64,000 nt of DNA from Amphiplicatus sp046296195 (GCA_046296195.1 JBKBLR010000013.1:1-64000); one strand, 5' to 3'; counted from the stretch's first letter, positions 8,035 to 17,172 are shown. The notes: generated by a model not told the origin, from the letters alone. Numbers and translations: made by a program.

Positions 8035-10965
8035 TTAGAAGACCATGTTGATGCCGACGCCCCAGCGCCGCGGTTCCAGCAGGAACAGGTTCTGGAAGTT
8101 GCCAGCGCCCTGACCGACGTCGAAGATCCCGGTGATGGCGTCATTGTTGGTCACGTTCTGCATGAAGAAGCGCGCCTTCCAGTTGCCCTCGGTGGGGCCG
8201 AAGGTCACCTGCGCGTTCAGATAGGCGTAGCCATCGACCAGATCCTGCTGTGTGTTGAAGATGTTCGTATAGAACTCGGTCTGGTAGAAGGCGTCGACAC
8301 GCGGGGTCAGCGCGTAGTTCGAACCAACCGCGAATTCGTACTGGACTCCGCCAGTGATGCGGAAATTCGACGAGCCGGGAAGCTCGTTACCGTCCACGGA
8401 CTGTTCGATCCCGTCGACAATCGCGTAACCGTTGGCGCCGCCGGTGGCGAGGTTGATCGCCCCGATATTGGCCCTGAGCTGGTTGCAGATCGAGAACGGC
8501 GACGCGACAAGCGGGTTGAGCGCTGCGAACGGCCCGCCGAAGACGGAGCCAATAACCGGACCGCCTGCCGTGCGCGTAATGACGCAGTTGGAGCCGTTGG
8601 TGATGTCGGCGATCAGCTCGACATCGGTGCGGCCCGCTGTCGGATTGCGAACGTCGATTGTCGCGAAGTTCTTGGCCTCGGTGCTGAGGTAAGAGGCGTT
8701 CATGTTGACAATCAGACGATCCGTCGGACGCCACACAAACTCGCCCTCGACGCCGAACACCGTCGCGTCAATATTTTCGTTGATTGATGTGTTGGCGAAG
8801 ATCCGCGAGATCTGCAGGCCGCTATAGTCGTAATAAAAGCCCGTCAAATTGGCCTGAAGGTTGCCGAGCTGGGACTTCACGCCCGCTTCGTAAGATTTGA
8901 TGACCTCCGGCTCAAAGGTGAGCGGAACTGAAGCGAACAGAGTCCTCGGGTTGAAACCGCCCGGCTTGTAGCCGCGCGTCCACGACACATAGAGCTGGAC
9001 ATCGTCCGTAGGAGTCCATTGAAGGACGCCCCGACCCGTGAGCGCGTTGAAATCGCCTTCAACGACGCGGAAGTCGTTGACGCCGCCGTTCGGATCGGCC
9101 TGGCAAGCGGGCACGACGAGCGGCGTCGCACACTGCACCAGTTCGTTGGCGTCGAGAAGGCCGCGAACGGAGCTCGTGCCGAAGGGAACGATCCGAACGA
9201 GCGGGTTCACCGCGGAGAGCGACTCTAGGAGGTTGCCGCGGTCACGAACGCCCTTAGTGTCCCAATTGTGGCGGATGCCGCCTGTCAATTTCAGCGTATC
9301 GGTGATGTTGAAATAAATCTCGCCAAAAACCGATGTCGACTCGAGGAATGCGTCATCCGTGTCGTTCCAGAAGTACGGCGTGTAAATGCCGAAGCCGATG
9401 TTCGCTGCGTTCGGAATGCCGGCGCCGACCGCAGAAAGCGTTCCGAGCGTGTAGGAGAAATAGTCCAGCCCAGTGGTCGCCACCGCGTAATCAGCATAGC
9501 CGTTCGATTCGGCGTGACTGACGCCGAGCAAGAAGTTGAACGGACCGTCAAAGTCGGATGTGATGACCGTCTCCGCGGACCAGTAATCGGTCTCGCCGAT
9601 CGACAGGTCGACCGCGCGGTAATTCGTCGAGCGATCCTGAATCTGACCTCCGATGACGCCGACAAGACCATTATTGCCGCTGGTGATGCCGACGTCGAAC
9701 GCCGACAGCGGGAACGACGCCGGCCCGGCCGGCCCGCCAAGCAGGTTGCAGACCGCGGGCAGGCCGCCAAAGGCGATCGGCGCGCAGATGACTGGCGGGC
9801 GCGTGAGCTCGGGTCCCACGCCGCCGTCGAAATCCGTGACCGTCGCAATCTTCGAATTGCCCCAGCCGGCGTTCACCTTGACCGAGAAGTTCTCGAAGTC
9901 ATGTTTGGCGTTGATCATGAAGATCGATTCTTCGGCATTGTATTCCGGACGAGTGTCCGTATTGACTTGGCGAAGATCGTCTGGTTGCGGCTGGCCGAAC
10001 ACAGGGCCGCCCGCAAGCGAAAACAGACCGTAGGCGGCCGCGGCCGGATTGCCAGTCGCCAGCGCGAATGTCTGCGCAGAGGTGTTAGCGAAGAAAGTCG
10101 CTCGCAGATCCTGCGGATCGAATCTCCGGGGTCCGTTGGGGTCGCAGCCCAGCAGCGGCTGCAACGGGCCGGCTTCGCACGCCCGCTTTTGCCAGCGCGC
10201 GCGGCTGTCATCCTCGCGCATGTAGCTTGCAGTGAAATCGATCGTGGTGTTGTCGGTCGGCAGCCAGCGCGCTGAGCCGCGAAGCGCATAGATGTTCCGG
10301 TCGTCTATGTCGCGACCGTCAAAAACGTTTTCGGTGTAACCGTCGCGCTGGATGACTGTTCCGGCGAGACGCACGGCGAGCGTGTCGCTGAGGGGAACGT
10401 TCAGGGCGCCCTGCGCTTTCACGGAATTATAGTTGCCGTATTCGGCGTCAGCATAGCCCGAGACACCGTCCGGCGACGCCTTGTTGGTGATGACGTTGAT
10501 AACGCCGCCGGTCGCGTTGCGTCCGAACAACGTTCCCTGCGGGCCGCGCAGAATTTCAAGCCGCTGGATGTCGAAGAATTCAGTTTCAAAGAGACGCGGC
10601 GCGTTGATGTATACGTCGTTGATGTGGATCGACGTCGAGGGTTCGGTCGAAGCGCCGACGGCAAGCGCGCCGATGCCCCGGATCGAAATAGTCGATCCCG
10701 TGAACTGCGTGCGCGAGAACGCAAAGTTAGGGATGTTGAACTGGATGTCCTGGAAACTCTCCAGCTGGCGAGCCTGAAGGTCGTTGCCCGAGAAGGCGGA
10801 AACCGCAATCGGAACGTCTTGGGCGGACTGTTCCTGCCGCTGCGCAGTGACAACGATTTCATCGTCGATCGACTGCGCGAACGCGCCGGTAGCGGCGATC
10901 GCGCAGATCGCCGCGCCGCAAAGCAAACGCCCGGCGACAGTCTGACGACCCTTCAAAACTCTCAT
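8035..10965 (-). CDS. TonB-dependent outer-membrane receptor
   Basis: A 976-residue outer-membrane active transporter energised by TonB. A signal peptide covers about residues 1-30 (ending GAFAQ). A TonB-box-like stretch EIVVTAQRQ follows. The plug domain spans roughly residues 45-160, with the typical IRGIG and EILRGPQGTLFGRNATGGVINVIT segments. The barrel ends with the aromatic C-terminus VGINMVF. The start at 10965 is preferred over one 52 codons upstream, because it alone gives a signal peptide and has AAGGGG before it. No substrate-processing genes adjoin it, so the cargo is unknown. It has its own terminator and is probably monocistronic. Confidence 0.93.
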   Translation of the reverse strand: MRVLKGRQTVAGRLLCGAAICAIAATGAFAQSIDDEIVVTAQRQEQSAQDVPIAVSAFSGNDLQARQLESFQDIQFNIPNFAFSRTQFTGSTISIRGIGALAVGASTEPSTSIHINDVYINAPRLFETEFFDIQRLEILRGPQGTLFGRNATGGVINVITNKASPDGVSGYADAEYGNYNSVKAQGALNVPLSDTLAVRLAGTVIQRDGYTENVFDGRDIDDRNIYALRGSARWLPTDNTTIDFTASYMREDDSRARWQKRACEAGPLQPLLGCDPNGPRRFDPQDLRATFFANTSAQTFALATGNPAAAAYGLFSLAGGPVFGQPQPDDLRQVNTDTRPEYNAEESIFMINAKHDFENFSVKVNAGWGNSKIATVTDFDGGVGPELTRPPVICAPIAFGGLPAVCNLLGGPAGPASFPLSAFDVGITSGNNGLVGVIGGQIQDRSTNYRAVDLSIGETDYWSAETVITSDFDGPFNFLLGVSHAESNGYADYAVATTGLDYFSYTLGTLSAVGAGIPNAANIGFGIYTPYFWNDTDDAFLESTSVFGEIYFNITDTLKLTGGIRHNWDTKGVRDRGNLLESLSAVNPLVRIVPFGTSSVRGLLDANELVQCATPLVVPACQADPNGGVNDFRVVEGDFNALTGRGVLQWTPTDDVQLYVSWTRGYKPGGFNPRTLFASVPLTFEPEVIKSYEAGVKSQLGNLQANLTGFYYDYSGLQISRIFANTSINENIDATVFGVEGEFVWRPTDRLIVNMNASYLSTEAKNFATIDVRNPTAGRTDVELIADITNGSNCVITRTAGGPVIGSVFGGPFAALNPLVASPFSICNQLRANIGAINLATGGANGYAIVDGIEQSVDGNELPGSSNFRITGGVQYEFAVGSNYALTPRVDAFYQTEFYTNIFNTQQDLVDGYAYLNAQVTFGPTEGNWKARFFMQNVTNNDAITGIFDVGQGAGNFQNLFLLEPRRWGVGINMVF

Positions 10966-11273
10966 GGATGGACCCCTTTTGTCGCGCCCCTCCCTGCCGG
11001 GGCAAGTTAGACGACCGGCGCAAACCCTTTCCGCCGACGTTCCGTAACTCATTGCGCGTCTTATCGTGTCGGTAAAGTAAACGGCGCAACGCGCTTTGAA
11101 CCGGCCAAGGCACAGTCGCAAATTTACAACAATGTCGCCGCGCCGCCCGGCAGCCTTTCAATCCTTTTGCTGCAGCGCAGCAATTTCTTTCACGGCGATG
11201 GCGACAATGGGGGGCGGGACTGTCGTCGACCGATGCCATCAGCATGAGCGGCTCTCGTAAGGCGCGGCCGAAG
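10966..11273. other. intergenic region between TonB receptor and tRNA-Val
   Basis: About 300 bases without a convincing gene. It should hold the receptor promoter on the minus strand. A weak candidate is TTGCGC, 18 bases, GATAAG, near 11043-11072. The 3' flank of the tRNA also lies here; I saw no integrase or duplicated tRNA end. Confidence 0.4.
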
Positions 11274-11348
11274 TGGTGGGCGCGGCAGGGTTCGAACCTG
11301 CGACCCCTACGGTGTGAACGTAGTGCTCTACCGCTGAGCTACGCGCCC
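11274..11348 (-). tRNA. tRNA-Val, anticodon CAC
   Basis: A complete 75-base cloverleaf on the minus strand. The acceptor arm pairs GGGCGCG with CGCGCCC, the D-arm contains AGCTCAGCGGTAGAGC, and the anticodon stem is CTACG/CGTAG with loop TTCACAC (anticodon CAC, reading GUG). The T-arm holds GGTTCGAACC. The discriminator A is followed by a genome-encoded CCA. Confidence 0.97.
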
Positions 11349-11404
11349 GGAAGACCAATAAATTTGTAATAGGCGGTCTTCTGCGCCGGTCAAGTAACAC
11401 CGCG

Positions 11405-12568
11405 TCAAGCGGCGCCAGCGACGGGAGACTGCGTGCCGAGAAGACGCGCAGAAGGCAGGATAAGAAGGGCGCTGGTGCCCTGGCCAATGGCCGAGTCAAG
11501 CTTCAGCCGCCCACCGTGGGCAGTGATAATCGCATTGGCGAGCGGCAACCCAAGACCGAGACCCTCCTTCGATCGGCGAAAGGACATGTCCGCCTGATTA
11601 AAGGGCTGCATCGCAAGCGCAAGCCGCTCGGCCGACATGCCCGGCCCGGCGTCGCGTACAAGAAACGCAAGATCACCGCCCTTTAAGGTTGCAGCGCCGA
11701 CCACGATTGATACGCCGCGAGGGCTGAATTTAATCGCGTTATCCACGAGCTTGCCAATCGCCCGCGCGATGAGAGCCCGATCGCAACAGAGCTCGAGATC
11801 GGGCTCTCGAAGAACTTTTTTGATTTCCGCGTGGGAAAGCGAGATTGTTTTTTCCAGCGGCGATAGCGCGAGATCAACAATCTCCTCAATCGTGCAATCG
11901 ACGTCGTTGATGGTGATCGGTCCCGTTCGCGCATCGGAGGCAAGCAGCATGTCCGACACCGAGTTCAATAAGCGCTTTCCACCGTCAACAATATAGTCCG
12001 AGTATTCCTTGTGGATCGGATCATTCTCCCTCTCGAACTGGTCAGATAGAATCTGGCCGAAGCCGATGATCGCGTTAAGCGGAGTCCTGAGCTCGTGACT
12101 CATGATGGAGAGAAGTCCGTCCTTGAATCGAGCGCCCGATTCAGCGGCGTCGCGAGCCGATCTAAGCTCGCGGTGATTAGCATCCGATTTCAGAACAAAC
12201 CGCACCGAATGCGAGAATAGAGTCCAGTTGATCGGCTTGGCTAAAAATGACGTTGCACCAGCGGCGAAGGCAAGATCGATCGCGTCTGATTTGTCGCTGC
12301 CGGTGATGACGATCACCGGCGTCGCCGCAATAGCTGCGTCACTCCTGAGGGCGCGAATGAGATCAAATCCGCTCATCCCGGGCATGTCGAGGTCCGTAAT
12401 CACCAGCGCGAATTTTCTGGCCCGCAGGAGGGCAAGCGCTTCGGACCCATTCGAGGCAGGGATCGCTTCGAATTCCGCTTCATCGAGCCTTGCGGTCGCG
12501 AGCTCGCGCATCACTGGGTCGTCATCGACGACAAGCACGCGAACTCTTCGCTGACTTTCCGTGACCAT
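11405..12568 (-). CDS. receiver-histidine kinase fusion (soluble)
   Basis: A 387-residue cytoplasmic two-component protein with the receiver first and the kinase second. The receiver (about 10-125) has the acidic pair VDDD, phospho-acceptor Asp59 in VITDLDMPG and Lys111 in LAKP. The HisKA helix carries His158 in IMSHELRTPLN. The HATPase domain has its N-box at DNAIKFSP, DAGPGMS and a GLGLGLPLA segment. There is no membrane segment or sensor domain, so its input is probably phosphorylation of its own receiver. It is divergently transcribed from the large hybrid kinase at 12682, and the two may share a phosphorelay. A GGGGAGG run lies upstream of the ATG. Confidence 0.9.
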   Translation of the reverse strand: MVTESQRRVRVLVVDDDPVMRELATARLDEAEFEAIPASNGSEALALLRARKFALVITDLDMPGMSGFDLIRALRSDAAIAATPVIVITGSDKSDAIDLAFAAGATSFLAKPINWTLFSHSVRFVLKSDANHRELRSARDAAESGARFKDGLLSIMSHELRTPLNAIIGFGQILSDQFERENDPIHKEYSDYIVDGGKRLLNSVSDMLLASDARTGPITINDVDCTIEEIVDLALSPLEKTISLSHAEIKKVLREPDLELCCDRALIARAIGKLVDNAIKFSPRGVSIVVGAATLKGGDLAFLVRDAGPGMSAERLALAMQPFNQADMSFRRSKEGLGLGLPLANAIITAHGGRLKLDSAIGQGTSALLILPSARLLGTQSPVAGAA

Positions 12569-12681
12569 GGCTTGCCGTGCCTCCCCCGAGAGCGACGCGC
12601 GTCGCAGGCCGAAAGGTCGGAAATAATGCTTAATAAGATATTGCCTTGGGCGCCTCTGGTTCGCCCTGCAATTAATTCGAA

Positions 12682-15438
12682 ATGCTTTCGAAGCAGCCTC
12701 TGAAAAGGATCGAGCTAGGCGGGAAGGCCGGTGTGGCCGACAGGCGTTTTTCCTTGCGGGAACAGCTGACGATACTCGTCATCGTCGCCGTGTTCGGCGC
12801 CGTTTTCCTTGCGACGAGCCTTTTTGCCGCGCGCGAGGTCAGCCAGTACGGCGACGAGCGGTTTCGCGAATTGCACGCCAACGCCGTCGTATTTGCAGCG
12901 ACGATCGCCGCTCCAGTACGCGAAAGAGATGAGCGCCGAACCCTTGAGGCGCTGCGTGCGATCAGCGGCCTTCCGCACATCCGACATATTCGAGTTGATT
13001 TTTTGGATGGTGAGGTTTTCGTCGAGCTTGGCGACACTGTCGCTATTCAGATTCCCGAGAGTAGGGGCTTGCTTGGCGACCTCGCTACCATAACAGCGCG
13101 ATCAATTAGCGCCGAGGCGCCTGTCATCGAAGGCGGCGAGAAGATCGGCATCCTGACTCTTTCCGCCGACACTTCAGAATTGGGTGAAAAGATCTCGGAA
13201 ATTCTTTGGGACTCTCTCGTCGCTGCGTTATTCTCGGCGACAGTGGCCCTCCTGATTGCGCTGAGGATGCAGCGCGGGGTCACGGCCCCGATCACTGACC
13301 TCGTGAGCCTGATGCGAAAAGTTCGTGAAACGGATGATTTCGGCGCGCGCGCAAAGCGCAAGCGTCACGACGAGACGGGCGAGCTGGTGGACGCATTCAA
13401 CGACATGCTTGACAAAATTCAAGACCGCGACGCGCGTCTCCTCGCCCAACAAGAGAACCTTCAGAAGACGGTTACGCAACGCACTCAAGAGCTGAAGCTC
13501 GCCAAGGAGGCGGCGGAGGCTGCGAATAATGCGAAATCGGAGTTTCTAGCCGTCGTCAGTCATGAAATCAGAACTCCGATGAACGGATTGTTGGTGATGG
13601 CGGACCTCATCAACAGTTCCGAATTGCCGCCCCGGCAGAAACGCTACGCTGAGGTGATCGTACGTTCCGGCAAGAGCCTTCTGACAATCATCAATGACAT
13701 TCTGGACTTTTCAAAGATAGAGGCCGGAAAGCTCGATCTTGAGTCCATACCGTTGCGCCCAGCCGACATCATTTCGGACGTCATCAGTCTATTTTGGGAA
13801 AGAGCGAAGAGGGAGGATGTCGATCTCGTTTCACATATAGGCGCCGGCGTTCCAGACTCTATAGAGGGCGACCCTGTCCGCTTGAGCCAGGTGCTCTCCA
13901 ATCTGGTGAACAACGCACTGAAATTCACGAAACAAGGCAGCGTGATCGTTTCGGCGCGAAGGCGCCCGTCGATGACGGACTTTGTCACAATAGAGTTTTC
14001 CGTCGTCGACACCGGCATCGGAATCCAGCCGGATAAGCTCGGGTCGATCTTCGAAGCTTTCAGTCAGGCCGACCAATCGACCACCCGACGATTCGGCGGC
14101 ACAGGCTTGGGTCTTGCGATCTGTCGGCGGCTTGTGGAAGCCATGGGCGGCGAAATCGGGGTTGAAAGCCGAGAAGGAAAAGGATCTCGATTCTATTTCA
14201 CGTTGACGACGCGCCAGATCGCAGCGCCGCGCGCATTTCCCCGGGCTCTCGCAGAAAAACGAGCGATCGTCGCAATTCCAGGCGCAGCCACGCCATTTGC
14301 CGTCGCGCGCTACCTCGAAGAGGCAGGAATTGCGGCGCAGCTCGTCCCGATAAACGATCTCAGCAAGGCCGATCTTTCCTACGCGGACATAATTCTTGGC
14401 TCGCCTTCCGCCCTCTCAATTGTCCATGCTCGCAGTTGTGAAGGGCACGACGGCTGGACGCCGGCTCGAGTTTGCGTGAGCGATCTTGGGGACAATGCGC
14501 CTGATCGGCTGCTTTCGGACGGCGTGGCAGAAGACCTGTTGATCAAACCTATAACGCGTCAAGACATGATCGCCTTGGTGGAGCGACTTCATGAAGGTCG
14601 ATTAAGGGGCGCAGCGGCGCTGCAATCGGTGCGGGCAATGGAAATCAAGACAAAGACCTTCGAAGGAGCCCGCGTGCTCGCCGCCGATGACAGCGCCGTC
14701 AACCGGGAGGTTGTTCGAGAGGCGCTCGGCCGGCTAGGCGTCGATGTCACGCTGGCCACCAATGGGGCGGAAGCCATTGCGGCGATTGAAAAGGGCGCGT
14801 TCGATCTAGTCCTGATGGACTGTTCGATGCCGGTGATGGACGGGTATGCCGCCGCCGCCGCCATCCGAAAGCTTTCCGATCCGGCGCGAGCTCGAATCCC
14901 GATCATTGCGCTCACGGCGCATGTCGACGGGGAGAAGAAAGCCTGGCGGCAGGCCGGCATGAACGGCTTTTTGACGAAGCCCTTTACGCTGGCAGCGCTT
15001 TCCGAAGCCATTGGTCTGCATTTGACGCCAACAGGCCTAGTCGCGGAAGCATGCCCGCGTCCGACGGTGGAGCGCGACTTCGTCGCTTTTGACCGGGCGG
15101 CACTGGCTAACCTCGCTGGAATGTCCAGCTCCAGCGGGAATCTCGCGCTAAGGGCGCTTGCCCTGTTCAAAGCCTACGCAAGAGAATGCCTTCAGCGACT
15201 AGCAGCCGCCTTCAAGGCATCGGATGCAGAGGAAGTCGCCAGCGCGGCTCACGCCCTTAAATCTGCGAGCCTCAACATCGGGGCAAGAGCGCTTGGCGAA
15301 GCAGCCGCTTGCGTCGAGCGGTCGGCGGAAAACCTCCAAACTTTGCCGCCGCATCTAAGGACTCTGCATGCCGCATATCGAAAAACTCTAGATGAAATCC
15401 CCAAGGTCCGGGAGAGTCTCTCGCGCGCCGCAGCGTAA
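12682..15438 (+). CDS. membrane hybrid sensor histidine kinase with receiver and Hpt domains
   Basis: A 918-residue BarA/ArcB-type phosphorelay kinase. A membrane helix lies near 28-50 and a second near 178-196, flanking a periplasmic sensor of about 125 residues. HAMP and a coiled coil follow to about 285. HisKA has His294 in VVSHEIRTPMNG. The HATPase domain (about 400-515) has VNNALKFT and GTGLGLAICRRL. Residues 528-645 look like a receiver fold without its Asp but ending in LLIKP, a pseudo-receiver. The true receiver has Asp713 in LVLMDCSMPVMDG. The Hpt domain has His857 in AHALKSAS. The full set allows His-Asp-His transfer to an outside regulator, which is not in the window. Confidence 0.93.
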   Translation: MLSKQPLKRIELGGKAGVADRRFSLREQLTILVIVAVFGAVFLATSLFAAREVSQYGDERFRELHANAVVFAATIAAPVRERDERRTLEALRAISGLPHIRHIRVDFLDGEVFVELGDTVAIQIPESRGLLGDLATITARSISAEAPVIEGGEKIGILTLSADTSELGEKISEILWDSLVAALFSATVALLIALRMQRGVTAPITDLVSLMRKVRETDDFGARAKRKRHDETGELVDAFNDMLDKIQDRDARLLAQQENLQKTVTQRTQELKLAKEAAEAANNAKSEFLAVVSHEIRTPMNGLLVMADLINSSELPPRQKRYAEVIVRSGKSLLTIINDILDFSKIEAGKLDLESIPLRPADIISDVISLFWERAKREDVDLVSHIGAGVPDSIEGDPVRLSQVLSNLVNNALKFTKQGSVIVSARRRPSMTDFVTIEFSVVDTGIGIQPDKLGSIFEAFSQADQSTTRRFGGTGLGLAICRRLVEAMGGEIGVESREGKGSRFYFTLTTRQIAAPRAFPRALAEKRAIVAIPGAATPFAVARYLEEAGIAAQLVPINDLSKADLSYADIILGSPSALSIVHARSCEGHDGWTPARVCVSDLGDNAPDRLLSDGVAEDLLIKPITRQDMIALVERLHEGRLRGAAALQSVRAMEIKTKTFEGARVLAADDSAVNREVVREALGRLGVDVTLATNGAEAIAAIEKGAFDLVLMDCSMPVMDGYAAAAAIRKLSDPARARIPIIALTAHVDGEKKAWRQAGMNGFLTKPFTLAALSEAIGLHLTPTGLVAEACPRPTVERDFVAFDRAALANLAGMSSSSGNLALRALALFKAYARECLQRLAAAFKASDAEEVASAAHALKSASLNIGARALGEAAACVERSAENLQTLPPHLRTLHAAYRKTLDEIPKVRESLSRAAA

Positions 15439-15444
15439 TTGAGT

Positions 15445-16101
15445 TTAATGAAATCTAATCGCCACTCGTACGCAACCGACGACGGTCGGCGACGTGTCTA
15501 GGTAAATTGATCCGTAGGCATCGCTCTCAGCGGCTGATTCCAACCTCGTGGGAGCTTCCCGCCAACGGCGAACAAGGGGCGCCCCACCGACATCAAACAG
15601 GGCGAAAGCGCCATCCAAAGGTTTGTGATCGCCATAATCGACGACGATCAACGTATTTTTGGGGAAGGCGCGATATACGGCTTCATCGTCTATGAAAAAG
15701 GCGAATATCTTCTCCGCGCCGGTGGTGACGGGAATATAGTCGAGCGCCATCGCATGTGGATCGGCCCCCGATGCGATCGACAATCTTATAGCGTCGTCAA
15801 GGTCGATCACCGGCGCGTGACGCAAGGGTCGCCGAAGGTAAGCAGCAGCCGGTTGCTTGTCGGTTTCATTCGCTGACCGCGCCCCACTGGCGAGCCATTC
15901 TGGAGACACTCCAAGAACATCGGCGATTTTGGCGAGCATAACCCGCCTCGGATCATGCACGCCGCTTTCCCAGTTTGCGACGGCGGGCTGGCTGACGCCG
16001 ACTCGGTTGGCAAGCTCCGCCTGGTTGAGACCGGATTCTTTTCGAGCATGGCGAATTCGGTCGCCAATCGACCGAGGCTCAGGAAAGTTTCCAGAGGACA
16101 T
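15445..16101 (-). CDS. XRE-family repressor with degenerate S24/LexA-like C-terminus
   Basis: A 218-residue phage-repressor-like regulator. Residues 13-68 form a helix-turn-helix of the Cro/C1 type (NQAELANRVGVSQPAVANWESG). The C-terminal half has the S24 peptidase pattern, including NTLIVVDYGDHKPLDGAFALF and PLVRRW. However, the place of the catalytic Ser reads DDEAVYRAF and the usual Lys position is Arg, so self-cleavage looks lost. A GAGGT ribosome site precedes the ATG. It has its own promoter with an inverted repeat over the -10 box, which suggests autorepression. The repressor converges on the hybrid kinase gene six bases away and is divergent from a 65-residue protein. Confidence 0.85.
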   Translation of the reverse strand: MSSGNFPEPRSIGDRIRHARKESGLNQAELANRVGVSQPAVANWESGVHDPRRVMLAKIADVLGVSPEWLASGARSANETDKQPAAAYLRRPLRHAPVIDLDDAIRLSIASGADPHAMALDYIPVTTGAEKIFAFFIDDEAVYRAFPKNTLIVVDYGDHKPLDGAFALFDVGGAPLVRRWREAPTRLESAAESDAYGSIYLDTSPTVVGCVRVAIRFH

Positions 16102-16119
16102 GAGCGACCTCGTTATTTG

Positions 16120-16153
16120 ACTTTCTTATACGAAACTAATGGGCGCTAAGCAA
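16120..16153 (-). promoter_or_regulatory. promoter and likely operator of the XRE repressor
   Basis: On the minus strand, TTGCTT (16148-16153) and TATAAG (16125-16130) are separated by exactly 17 bases. An imperfect inverted repeat, ACTTTC-N6-GAAACT at 16120-16137, covers the -10 box. That placement fits self-repression by the downstream helix-turn-helix protein. Confidence 0.65.
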
Positions 16154-16306
16154 TTCGTGTTGCGGCGCAACAAAAAACCTTCATTTCTCGGAGAAAAAAT
16201 GAAAAAAACCATACAAACAAATTTTTTGCTAGCGCTTGAAAAAATTTGGGGCCCTTATATCCTCATCAGCATCCGATCACGCCCGCTTCCAAAATAGGTG
16301 ACCGCG

Positions 16307-16504
16307 ATGTCAGACCACTGCACCGATCATGGCGCTCAGCGCCTCGCCGCGAGAATACAGGATTTCTGGCGGAAAAGGGGCTTCGAGGTGCAGGTAGATT
16401 TAAAGCCGGAAGGCTTCGTTTCAACCATGCGGTCGGCGCGCACCGATGTCCGCAGCGACATGGTGAATGGCATGCCGCGGCGCATCGGACTGCGAGCGAA
16501 CTAG
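16307..16504 (+). CDS. small basic hypothetical protein (65 aa)
   Basis: A 65-residue protein preceded by AGGTG six or so bases before the ATG, so it looks genuinely translated. It starts MSDHCTDHGAQRLAARIQ, has a WRKRGFEV helix-strand section, and ends with RSDMVNGMPRRIGLRAN. It is Arg-rich, with no signal peptide or membrane segment. I do not recognise a named family. It sits across an AT-rich 200-base gap from the XRE repressor and could be part of its regulon. Its stop codon shares CTAG with the convergent gph gene. Confidence 0.65.
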   Translation: MSDHCTDHGAQRLAARIQDFWRKRGFEVQVDLKPEGFVSTMRSARTDVRSDMVNGMPRRIGLRAN

Positions 16505-17172
16505 GCGCGCGCAGCCTGTCGAATCAGCGGCAGAATCTCTTCATAAGTCGAAAAAAGGGCGAGGGCCTCATTCGCTAGGTCTAGAGGACCGTAGCCGAAA
16601 AGCGCTGCAATGCATGGCATTCCCGCCGCTTTCGCCGCGCGGATATCCGTGTCGCTATCGCCGACAAAGACGCCGTAGTTTCGGTCAGCGCCAACCAATG
16701 CAGCTCGGACGGGTATTGGATCCGGTTTGGCCGCGCCGACGCTGTCTGCCCCGATGACAGCGGCGAAACGGCCTGAAAGCCCGAGCGCGTCAAGAAGCGC
16801 GCGGGCCCAAGCCTCGCGCTTGTTCGTGCAAATCGCAATCGCCGCCCCCTCCGCCTGGAGCTGATCGAGCGCCTCGATCGCGCCCGGGAATGGTTGCGAC
16901 CGGTCTGCGATATGCTGAAGATAATGCTCCAGAAAGAGCGCCATATGCAGATCAAGGTCAGCGACCGGACCCCCGCCGTTCTCGCGAAACCCTCTCTCGA
17001 GCATTGCGCGCGCGCCATGCCCAACGAGGTGGCGGACGCGATCCAGCGGTGCCGGCGGACGGCCTGCTCGCTGCAGCACGTAGTTCATCGATGCTGCCAG
17101 GTCGGCCGCCGTATCGATCAACGTCCCATCGAGATCAAAGATCACCGCCACGTCGGAAAGGGACCGTTGCAT
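16501..17172 (-). CDS. gph: HAD-family phosphoglycolate phosphatase
   Basis: A 223-residue HAD phosphatase predicted to clear 2-phosphoglycolate. Motif I is FDLDGTLIDT, with the nucleophile and acid/base Asp near residues 12-14. A helical cap follows, motif II is ICTNKR, motif III is the Lys in AAKPDPIP, and motif IV is VGDSDTDI. The length and cap are typical of Gph; other HAD subfamily I enzymes cannot be fully excluded. Its TAG stop overlaps the stop of the convergent small gene within one CTAG. Confidence 0.88.
   Translation of the reverse strand: MQRSLSDVAVIFDLDGTLIDTAADLAASMNYVLQRAGRPPAPLDRVRHLVGHGARAMLERGFRENGGGPVADLDLHMALFLEHYLQHIADRSQPFPGAIEALDQLQAEGAAIAICTNKREAWARALLDALGLSGRFAAVIGADSVGAAKPDPIPVRAALVGADRNYGVFVGDSDTDIRAAKAAGMPCIAALFGYGPLDLANEALALFSTYEEILPLIRQAARA

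Noticed and set aside
9268..10275. 335-codon frame antisense to the TonB receptor
   Set aside because: Shadow of the receptor gene; its product is a run of Arg/Val/Asp with no fold signal.
11274..11348. tRNA-Val as a genomic island attachment site
   Set aside because: No integrase, no repeated tRNA end and no mobile genes are seen on either side.
11735..11745. TTATCCACG resembling a DnaA box
   Set aside because: It is inside the kinase coding sequence, single and with one mismatch; no origin-like cluster surrounds it.
16225..16262. TTGAAA...TATATC as promoter of the 65-residue gene
   Set aside because: The spacing is only 14 bases, too short for a standard sigma-70 promoter, so I do not list it.
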